Below are positions 1 to 4,812 of a stretch of 30,022 nucleotides of DNA, piece after piece. A model generated the notes under the pieces. The model was not told where the DNA came from. It made no database searches and saw nothing but the letters and a program-made list of their open reading frames with translations. The stretch is from a virus. The first letter of the stretch is position 1. Each line of letters opens with the position of its first letter. The DNA lies in IMG/VR virus record IMGVR_UViG_3300031977_002656, positions 1 through 30,022 of that record; one strand, written 5' to 3'. The translations under genes and the position numbers were made by a program.

Positions 1-10
1 ACCAACAACA
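1..10. repeat. left copy of 10-bp terminal direct repeat (candidate cos end)
   Basis: The first ten bases, accaacaaca, are identical to the last ten of the window (30013-30022). Such a short exact repeat is what filled-in single-stranded cohesive ends would leave after linear phage DNA is end-repaired and sequenced. The small terminase gene lies only about 90 bp inside the other end, the usual place for cos. Chance, or an assembly overlap, remains possible. Confidence 0.5.
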
Positions 11-52
11 GTCCCCCCGGGGTCCCAGCCAGTGACATGGCCCTCCGCGCGG

Positions 53-379
53 TCATTGACCCCCCGCCTTGACGACCCGGTCGGACCAGGTGACCGCGGC
101 GTCCCCGCCCCACAGGGCCCAGGCTACGCGACCCGGCGAAGGGTAGCCCCGCTCCCCAGGCTGGAAGCCCTCGGCCTGCTTGTTCCGTCGATGCCGGGCC
201 AGCCAGGCGCGCATCTTCACCGCCTTCTCCAGGCTAATGCGCTCGCCGTTCGCCAGCCGTCGAGCCCAGGCGACGGTCTCGGGCTTCAGCCCGTCACCGC
301 TCCGTCCGCTCTCATGCCATCGCAGTCCGCGCTCCAGCTCGGCGACGACGCCGGCAGGCGCGTGTCGAACGTCAGCCAT
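53..379 (-). CDS. small conserved phage protein, PSPGRVAWALWGGD-type domain
   Basis: This 108-residue protein has no known function. Its second half (about residues 35-100) carries a pattern I recognise from many tailed-phage proteins: a charged helix rich in Arg and His (AWLARHRR), then GYPSPGRVAWALWGGD and a Trp-Ser ending. In other phages the domain stands alone or is attached to head-maturation proteins, so a structural or DNA-linked role is possible, but none is shown. The ATG at 379 overlaps the stop of the upstream gene (372-374), so the two are probably translated together. It is the last minus-strand gene before the left end of the window. Confidence 0.75.
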   Translation of the reverse strand: MADVRHAPAGVVAELERGLRWHESGRSGDGLKPETVAWARRLANGERISLEKAVKMRAWLARHRRNKQAEGFQPGERGYPSPGRVAWALWGGDAAVTWSDRVVKAGGQ

Positions 380-737
380 CCGTCACCTCCACGACCTCAG
401 CGTCGAGCTCCCGAGCCCAATCCTCGACCCACTCGCCGACGCTGTAGGCATCATAAGCCCTCACCGGGTAGTGAGCCGCGCCATCGGGCGACCGACGACG
501 GAGCACGCATCGAACCAGCCGGTCGCAGTTGGGGACCAGGACCTCCCCTCGCCAGACGACAGGCAGACCCCATCGGTCCCCCTGCGCCAGGTCCTGCGCG
601 GTCGTCGAGGTGTACCAGCGACCGTCGACGCGGAAGCAGAAGGCGAGGGCGTCCAGGCTCGGGCCGGCGAGCAGCTGGCCCAGGACGTCGGTCCTGTCGG
701 TGACGACGGCGAGCAGGTGGAGGTCGGTGTCGGTCAT
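372..737 (-). CDS. hypothetical protein, 121 residues
   Basis: I do not recognise this protein. It is acidic at the C terminus (EWVEDWARELDAEVVEV) and has a central beta-rich stretch (FRVDGRWYTST, LPVVWRGEVLVPNC). The ATG at 737 was chosen because AAGG lies six bases upstream on the minus strand. A longer reading to 800 would run through the T-tract and the divergent control region. It is the first gene of a two-gene unit that runs to the left end, and its transcript diverges from the plus-strand gene at 812. Confidence 0.7.
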   Translation of the reverse strand: MTDTDLHLLAVVTDRTDVLGQLLAGPSLDALAFCFRVDGRWYTSTTAQDLAQGDRWGLPVVWRGEVLVPNCDRLVRCVLRRRSPDGAAHYPVRAYDAYSVGEWVEDWARELDAEVVEVTDG

Positions 738-811
738 GGGCGGCCTTCGTTTTTTTTGAAATGAACCGCAGACGGTGCTCGTACAGCAGACATCCAACAA
801 CGGAGAGCACC
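738..811. promoter_or_regulatory. divergent control region with early leader motif
   Basis: This 74-bp gap separates two divergent genes. It holds a run of eight T (plus strand, about 750-757) and, just before the ATG at 812, the leader CAACAACGGAGAGCACC found before other plus-strand early genes. The bases acagcagac before it recur before the gene at 7920. TTGAAA (757-762) and TACAGC (783-788) could be -35 and -10 boxes, but their 20-bp spacing is poor, so the exact promoter is not settled. Confidence 0.45.
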
Positions 812-997
812 ATGCTGAGCAGCCACCCCGCCATCGTCGAACTTGCCGAAACCGCCTACTTCTCGGGCTTCGAGCTCGCCGACGCGCCCATCACCGACGC
901 GGACGTCGAATACCTGACGCAGGATCGCGGCGTCGTCGCCAGCCGCGACGCCATCCTCGCCGCCTATGCCGAGGCTTACGCGGCGGCGTCGCACTGA
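812..997 (+). CDS. small acidic hypothetical protein with early leader
   Basis: This 61-residue, Ala-rich and acidic protein (one probable helix at each end) matches no family that I know. It looks real because its ATG follows the early leader motif with GGAGAG at normal spacing, shared with the genes at 7920, 10374 and 10700. Its 3' end overlaps the end of the opposing cytosine methyltransferase gene by 22 bp (976-997). Small early phage proteins with their own promoter often act on host functions, but that is only inference here. Confidence 0.65.
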   Translation: MLSSHPAIVELAETAYFSGFELADAPITDADVEYLTQDRGVVASRDAILAAYAEAYAAASH

Positions 998-1959
998 GCC
1001 TCCTGCTCGGCGGCCAGGACCGCCAGCGCCAGCAGGCGCGATAGCTGACGGTCGACGCCATTACCCAGAATCCGATATGCCGCCGTCGTCGACACCAGGT
1101 CGAGGGCGGCGTCGTAGCATTGGGGCGCGTTCATCAGCACGCGGCACTCCTGGACGGTCAGACGTCGCCGGTTCTGCGTATCGGTGCCGTGCTGAATCCA
1201 CGGCCCTCGGTTTCCAACCTGCTCAGCCGCCAGCGTGATGCAGGGCTCGGCGGTCAGGTCGCGAAAGTTTCGCAGGTGCGCGACGTCGGCAGACTGCGGG
1301 TTGCGACCGCCGCCAATCGCGCGGAACCCGATCAGCCCCAGGGCCTCGCCCATGCTTCTCCAGGGCTTCGTCCACAGGTCGCCGCCCTCGCTGTGCGTCG
1401 GTGCGGGCCAGCTGATGCGACGAGGACCGGCGACGATGAACAGCCGCCGACGGTGCTGGGGTGTCCCGAAGTCGGCGCTGTTCAGGACGCGACAGTCGAC
1501 CCACTCGAAGCGCTCCCGCAGCTGGGGCAGGATGACCCCGTCGAGATAGCAGCGCGGGCAGTCGTCAGGCTTGGGCCTCGCGCCTTGGTCGCAGTCGGCC
1601 TCGCCTCGATGGAAGGTGAGGCCGCGGACGTTCTCGGCGATGAACCAGCGAGGACTCACCGCGTCGATCCAGTCGACCGTCCAGGGCCAGCCGTTGCGCT
1701 CGTCCTGCGCGCCGAGGCGCTTCCCTGCCGTGCTCCAGGCTTGGCAAGGGAACGAGGACCAAAGCAGACCAGGTCGGCGGACGGTCGCTCGGAGCTCCGG
1801 GTCGCGGACGTCGCCCTCGATGACGTGGGACAGGCCCGTCGCCTGGGCGACCTTGACGGCGTCGGCCTCCCACTCGACGCCGAGCAGCAGGTCCAGGCCC
1901 GCCTCTTCGAGGCCGTGGCAGGCGAGGCCACCTCCAGCAAACAAGACGACGCCGGTCAT
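976..1959 (-). CDS. C5-cytosine DNA methyltransferase
   Basis: The 327-residue protein should transfer a methyl group from S-adenosylmethionine to carbon 5 of cytosine in a short DNA target. Motif I (LFAGGGLACHGLEEAG, residues 6-21), the motif IV catalytic PCQ (71-73), ENV of motif VI (109-111), QHRRR of motif VIII (168-172) and GNGV of motif X near the C terminus are all present and in order, so the enzyme should be active. A Cys cluster (C123, C134, CPRC) sits in the middle. The start at 1959 gives an ATGA overlap with the upstream gene; an ATG at 1980 is also possible. No restriction enzyme lies nearby, so an orphan anti-restriction role is likely. It is the last gene of the replication operon. 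Confidence 0.93.
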   Translation of the reverse strand: MTGVVLFAGGGLACHGLEEAGLDLLLGVEWEADAVKVAQATGLSHVIEGDVRDPELRATVRRPGLLWSSFPCQAWSTAGKRLGAQDERNGWPWTVDWIDAVSPRWFIAENVRGLTFHRGEADCDQGARPKPDDCPRCYLDGVILPQLRERFEWVDCRVLNSADFGTPQHRRRLFIVAGPRRISWPAPTHSEGGDLWTKPWRSMGEALGLIGFRAIGGGRNPQSADVAHLRNFRDLTAEPCITLAAEQVGNRGPWIQHGTDTQNRRRLTVQECRVLMNAPQCYDAALDLVSTTAAYRILGNGVDRQLSRLLALAVLAAEQEAQCDAAA

Positions 1960-2504
1960 CGCTGGCACTCCTTCGCCCATCGGCTGATGAGCTCGGGCCT
2001 CGGGTCAAGCTGAACGCAGGGTCGGCCCGTCGCATCAAGGACCGTGTCGGCGTGCTTCCACGCCAGGTCGGCGAGGGTGTTCCAGTTGACCCAGCTGGGG
2101 GAGATGGCGTAGTGCTGACCGCGGGGGCAGTCGCAGGTCGCGGCGAACTCCCGCAGCTCTCGGCGCTGCTGGTCAGCAGGCTTGCCGAGGGGCTCTCGAC
2201 GCAGGACGGCGACGATCCGCCGGCCCGTCTCCGAGCAGGCATCGCAGCCAGCGGGCAGCCTGGACGCATCGGAGACCGTCGACCGCTTCGAGGCCATCAG
2301 CCGGATCTGGGCAGGCTTGGGGGGCGGTCCCTCCTCCTCCATCAGCCAGCGGTGGACCGCGGAGGCGACGTCGGAGTCCGAGCAGTTCTGGAGGACGCTG
2401 AACCAGACGTCGATGGTCCTCGGGTCGTCCGCGCTCTTCCGCAGGCTGCTGTAGGCCGCTCCAAGGTTGGCAAGGGCTTCCTGGATGCCGTGTCGCGTCG
2501 CCAT
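1956..2504 (-). CDS. probable helicase-loader-type replication protein
   Basis: This 182-residue protein follows the initiator gene with a 1-base TGATG overlap, the place where lambda P-type and related helicase loaders sit. The N-terminal half has a pattern typical of small phage replication or loader-inhibitor proteins: a short helical domain with DVWFSVLQNCSDSDVASAVHRW, then an acidic stretch and PPKPAQIRLMA (about 30-72). A Cys group follows (CDACSETGRR about 90, CDCPRGQH about 125), which could bind zinc. There is no Walker motif, so it is not a DnaC-type ATPase. The function is inferred from position and shape; it would bring the host replicative helicase to the origin. Confidence 0.55.
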   Translation of the reverse strand: MATRHGIQEALANLGAAYSSLRKSADDPRTIDVWFSVLQNCSDSDVASAVHRWLMEEEGPPPKPAQIRLMASKRSTVSDASRLPAGCDACSETGRRIVAVLRREPLGKPADQQRRELREFAATCDCPRGQHYAISPSWVNWNTLADLAWKHADTVLDATGRPCVQLDPRPELISRWAKECQR

Positions 2505-3475
2505 CAGGCCAGCCCCATCATCTTCGCGTACTCGGGATCGTGCTTCGCGGTCTCGCGGATCCGCTCCATGAGCTCGGCCTGCTCGCGCTCGTAGGCTTCG
2601 CGCTTCAGCCGCCGCTCCTCTTCCCAGCGTCCCATGCTGGTCACCGGCGGGGGGACCGGGCTGGGCTTCGAGGGCGTCGACGTGTCAGGCCGCCCCTGCT
2701 CATCCCACCGCTGCGCACGGTCGACGCGCTGGCTCCACTTGTCCGCCTTGTAGAGGGTCGCGCAGCCGGTGTAGACCGTCTGCTGGTCGTTCTCGCCTCG
2801 AAAGTAGGCGGCATCCGGGGCGAGGTGGACCCAATCCGCCACCAGCAGGCAGGTCTCCAGGTCGTCCTCGGCGAGGCGTCCCCGGATCTTGCGGGCGTCC
2901 GCCTCGCGCAGCTTCCGAGCTCGGGGGTGATACTGCTTCCAATGGAGCCAGACCTGCCTCGCCGGGCTCACTTCGTCAGGCTTGCCTGACAGAGAGTCGT
3001 CTGGGGTTGTAGGTTGGGGTTGTAGGTTGGGGTTGGTATATTTGTCCCCCGGCGTGTCCCCCGACGTGTCCCCCGACGTGTCCCCCGGTGTGTTTCCGTT
3101 CACGTCCTGAGCCTGCTCAGATGGCGGATCGACGTGTCCCCCGAGGTGTCCCCCGACGTGTCCCCGGAGGTGTCCCCGGAGGTGTCCCCCGGAATTAACG
3201 CGGACCCGGCGGCTTCTGGTCCGGTCTCCCGCGGTCTCGATGGCGACCTGGCCCGCCTCGACCAGTCGAGCCAGCAGCGCCTCGGACTGCTTCCGCGAGT
3301 CCATGCACCACAGCTGCTGGAGGTAGCGGACGGCGCAGGCGAAGGGCCGATGCCGCAGGTGGTCCGAATGGATAAAGAGCAGCGCCACCGCGCCGCGTTC
3401 CTGGGTCGTCTCCGCGCAGTCGAGGGCATCCCAGGGAATGCGGACGTGCGACACGCGGACCTCTCGGTCGTTCAT
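2504..3475 (-). CDS. replication initiator with origin iterons in its gene
   Basis: The 323-residue protein has a winged-helix-like N-terminal part (about 1-95, from NDREVRVSHVRIPW to RRVRV), a low-complexity middle made of 4-residue repeats (GHLRGHLRGH, then GDTSGDTSGD), and a C-terminal domain (about 180-265) with the pattern VWLHWKQYHPRARKL, RGENDQQTVY and KADKWSQRVDRA. That C-terminal pattern is common in phage and plasmid replication initiators. The middle is encoded by 12-bp DNA repeats that are probably the origin, as in lambda O. The ATG at 3475 follows AGGAAGCAGAAGC; the ORF is open further upstream but only through the structured RNA region. The tail is a charged helix (RWEEERRLKREAYEREQAEL). 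Confidence 0.75.
   Translation of the reverse strand: MNDREVRVSHVRIPWDALDCAETTQERGAVALLFIHSDHLRHRPFACAVRYLQQLWCMDSRKQSEALLARLVEAGQVAIETAGDRTRSRRVRVNSGGHLRGHLRGHVGGHLGGHVDPPSEQAQDVNGNTPGDTSGDTSGDTPGDKYTNPNLQPQPTTPDDSLSGKPDEVSPARQVWLHWKQYHPRARKLREADARKIRGRLAEDDLETCLLVADWVHLAPDAAYFRGENDQQTVYTGCATLYKADKWSQRVDRAQRWDEQGRPDTSTPSKPSPVPPPVTSMGRWEEERRLKREAYEREQAELMERIRETAKHDPEYAKMMGLA
3003..3046. repeat. 13-bp tandem repeat and TA-rich patch beside the iterons
   Basis: The 13-bp unit ggggttgtaggtt occurs twice head to tail, followed by a partial third copy (ggggttgg). Next comes the TA-rich ggtatatttgt, beside the first iteron. In phage and plasmid origins a helically weak patch next to iterons is where the strands open, so this may be the unwinding element. 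It also encodes the Pro/Gln/Asn-rich linker of the initiator. Confidence 0.45.
3042..3193. repeat. ten 12-bp iterons in two blocks, candidate replication origin
   Basis: On the plus strand the unit is close to cGTGTCCCCcGa. Block 1 has five units starting about 3042, 3054, 3066, 3078 and 3090; the outer two are degenerate. Block 2 has five units with GTGT starting at 3134, 3146, 3158, 3170 and 3182. The last unit of block 1 and the first of block 2 start 44 bp apart, so the blocks are read in different codon frames of the initiator gene. The same DNA unit is kept although the encoded peptides differ, which argues for a DNA-level role, most likely initiator binding. Confidence 0.7.
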
Positions 3476-3504
3476 GCTTCTGCTTCCTGTTTTAGCCACC
3501 AGCC

Positions 3505-3629
3505 CCGTGCAACCGGCCCGGAGCAACTCGGGCCGGCGGGCCGAAGCCCAGCACAGGAAGATGGCAGTGTGCAGCCCCGAAGGGCTGGGGGGAGAGTAGG
3601 CCAGCGGGCCCAGCTCGTCAAGGCTCGAA
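3505..3629 (-). ncRNA. structured RNA element, copy A (upstream of initiator)
   Basis: Read on the minus strand, the element begins with TTCGAGCCTTGACGAG (3629 down), then a pyrimidine-rich stretch, a CAGCCC-UUCG-GGGCUG hairpin (3587-3572), and a three-way junction. The junction has an outer stem CUGUGC (3556-3551) with GCACGG (3510-3505), a GGGC-UUCG-GCCC hairpin (3549-3538), and a hairpin CCGGCCCG/CGGGCCGG (3536-3513). A second copy lies at 3718-3839: its first 56 bases are 55/56 identical, while the last stem differs on both sides and still pairs. The outer stem holds only on the minus strand, through a G-U pair. It ends 30 bases before the initiator ATG. No known RNA family is claimed. 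Confidence 0.65.
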
Positions 3630-3692
3630 CCGTTTCCGTTTTGGAATGGGTTTGCGACCCGAATGTACTTCGGCCTTATCAATCTCAGTCAT
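3618..3692 (-). CDS. candidate 24-residue basic peptide between the RNA elements
   Basis: This short ORF starts at an ATG (3692) with GGAAA about seven bases upstream. It encodes 24 residues: an acidic start (MTEIDKAEVH) and a basic end (RKPIPKRKRFEP). Its last three codons and stop (FEP, TGA) are the same as those of the preceding gene ending at 3828, because both lie in the copied RNA element. Its DNA is much richer in A and T than its surroundings. It could be a leader peptide or a small product, or a remnant of a longer gene whose end was copied. Confidence 0.4.
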   Translation of the reverse strand: MTEIDKAEVHSGRKPIPKRKRFEP

Positions 3693-3717
3693 GTCTGTTT
3701 CCGTCTGTAGCGCCGGC

Positions 3718-3839
3718 CCGTGCAGCCCACCCCGGGATCAGCGGGGTGGGGGGCCGAAGCCCGCACGGAAACGACGTGTTGATGCCCCGAAGGGCTGGGG
3801 GGAGAGTAGGCCAGCGGGCCCACCTCGTCAAGGCTCGAA
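3718..3839 (-). ncRNA. structured RNA element, copy B
   Basis: This is the second copy of the element at 3505-3629, with the same order on the minus strand: TTCGAGCC..., a GCCC-UUCG-GGGC hairpin (3795-3784), outer stem CCGUGC (3768-3763) with GCACGG (3723-3718), a GGGC-UUCG-GCCC hairpin (3762-3751), and a last stem CCCACCCC/GGGGTGGG (3750-3726). The last stem has a different sequence from copy A but the same 8-bp length, a sign of compensatory change. Its first 12 bases are the final codons of the upstream gene, which ends at 3828. Confidence 0.65.
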
Positions 3840-4262
3840 GCCCGGAGCGAACTCCAGCGCCAGCAGCAGGGCCTCGGCCTCGGTCGAGACCTGGACGCCC
3901 AGAATGGAGAAGTCCCCGGCGGTGATGTCCCAGCCACCAGCGACGCCGTCGTCCTCGCCCTCATGGTAGGTGGCGGCGAGCGTGTCGTCCTTCCACGCGG
4001 CGCGGACCAGGGCCAGCATCGCGCCCGAGGTCGTCGGGTGGACCAGGTTGGGCAGGACGACCCGCGACCCGCCGGTCTGAACCTCCTCGACCGACCCGCC
4101 GGCGCTCCACAGGTCCACCATCGGAGGGCCGACCCACTCGCTACCCGGCGGCGTGACGTAGACGACGAGCTCGTCGTCGAGCGTCCTCATGCCTTCGACC
4201 CACCTCCAGCCAAGGCAAGCGATAGCCCGCTCCCCCAGGCGCTTCAGCTTGTCGCGGTCCAT
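3828..4262 (-). CDS. hypothetical protein, 144 residues
   Basis: No family is recognised with certainty. The N terminus is a basic helix (DRDKLKRLGERAIACLGWRW) followed by beta-rich segments (ELVVYVTPPG, VDLWSAGG). The end (GVQVSTEAEALLLALEFAPGFEP) resembles the last helix of many small phage proteins of unknown role. The ATG at 4262 shares one base with the stop of an upstream reading frame, but no strong ribosome site is visible. The frame stays open upstream to 4451, through a tandem repeat. It is the first clear gene of the replication block, and its last codons lie inside RNA element B. Confidence 0.65.
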   Translation of the reverse strand: MDRDKLKRLGERAIACLGWRWVEGMRTLDDELVVYVTPPGSEWVGPPMVDLWSAGGSVEEVQTGGSRVVLPNLVHPTTSGAMLALVRAAWKDDTLAATYHEGEDDGVAGGWDITAGDFSILGVQVSTEAEALLLALEFAPGFEP

Positions 4263-4413
4263 CACAGCTTCTGCACCTGTTGGCCATTGGGCAGAAGATG
4301 AGAACAGGTCCTGGCCTGCCACTCGCGGATCTCGCAACCACGCTGTATGATAAACACGCGGCCAGGAAGGAGCCGAGGCGATCGGCGGAAGGAACGCCGT
4401 CGGAATCGCCCAG

Positions 4414-4513
4414 AGTCTCGGCCTGGCCGTGTTACGTTCAAGGCGGAACAAAAAGAGCCCGCCAGTCTCGGCCTGGCCGTGTTACGTTCAAGGCGGAACA
4501 AAAAGAGCCCGCC
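4414..4513. repeat. perfect 50-bp tandem duplication
   Basis: The bases 4414-4463 are repeated exactly at 4464-4513. Each copy holds gttcaaggcggaac, two GTTC/GAAC arms that could form an operator, and a ggcgg...ccgcc pair able to fold. The length of 50 is not a multiple of three, so the copy shifts any reading frame. Full identity suggests a recent event. Confidence 0.9.
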
Positions 4514-4660
4514 GGACAGATCAGGGCCGGCTACCTCTCGCGGAAGATGCGCCGAACGCGAGCGGGAACGCAGTAAACCGGAGGCCGAGCGCAGTAGGCC
4601 GAAGGCGTCGCGAAGGAGTCCGTCACCGTGCGGCCTGGAGACGAGCAGTTCAGCGGTGCC

Positions 4661-4686
4661 AGCCCCCGGGGACTTCCCCGGGGGCT
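4661..4686. other. perfect 11-bp hairpin, G+C only stem
   Basis: AGCCCCCGGGG and CCCCGGGGGCT pair fully around a 4-base loop (actt on plus, aagt on minus). There is no T-run on either side, so it is not a standard terminator. It lies in the leader of the replication block, about 55 bases after the putative start at 4741, and could slow or pause the polymerase or protect the RNA end. Confidence 0.6.
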
Positions 4687-4764
4687 GTTGCTCTGGCCTA
4701 CGAGGGCTGACCGCGTGTCGGTGCCCGCTTTGTAGTCTCATCGTGTGCTCTCCTTGTTGGTGTC

Positions 4765-4810
4765 AAAAATGCCAGAAATGCCAGAACCGGTCTTTCTGGC
4801 ATTTTTGGCA
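4765..4810 (-). terminator. strong intrinsic terminator after the adenine methyltransferase
   Basis: On the minus strand TGCCA (4810-4806) and AAATGCCAGAA (4804-4794) pair with TTCTGGCATTT (4786-4776) and TGGCA (4774-4770): 16 pairs with one A/C mismatch, loop AGACCGG. Five T follow (4769-4765). It starts three bases after the stop of the methyltransferase gene. The next leader motif begins right after the T-run, so any read-through would feed the replication genes. Confidence 0.8.
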
Positions 4811-4812
4811 AG

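Larger units (their letters stand above)
4262..4741 (-). other. leader region with weak candidate ORF (159 codons)
   Basis: This 480-base stretch lacks a convincing gene. An ORF starts at 4741 after a good copy of the phage leader (CACCAACAAGGAGAGCAC) and ends in a TGATG overlap with the next gene. However, the product is Arg-, Ser- and Leu-rich, low in complexity (GLLRDAFGLLRSASGLLRS), and crosses a perfect 50-bp tandem repeat that changes its frame. If one repeat copy is removed, the frame joins the 144-residue gene at 4262-3828. The region may instead be an untranslated leader or control region for the replication genes. Confidence 0.3.

Noticed and set aside
1-52. Short ORF (MSLAGTPGG...) running off the left end and, if circular, on through the right end for 27 codons
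   Set aside because: It has GGAGG only three bases before the ATG and would cross the probable cos, so it is not supported as a gene.
1120-2013. Plus-strand ORF of 297 codons over the cytosine methyltransferase gene
   Set aside because: The minus-strand frame has all methyltransferase motifs; this one is only its complement.
3042-3193. Regular 12-bp repeats as a CRISPR array
   Set aside because: Units are contiguous with no spacers, lie inside a coding gene, and no cas genes are present.
3618-3640. GGTTCGAGCC near 3620-3630 as a tRNA T-arm
   Set aside because: The short match to the T-loop is not joined by an acceptor stem, D-arm or anticodon arm; it belongs to the copied RNA element.
4414-4513. 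GTTC-N6-GAAC in each 50-bp repeat as a LexA box
   Set aside because: The spacing and orientation do not fit the known LexA sites (GTTC-N7-GTTC or GAAC-N4-GTTC), so no SOS control is claimed.
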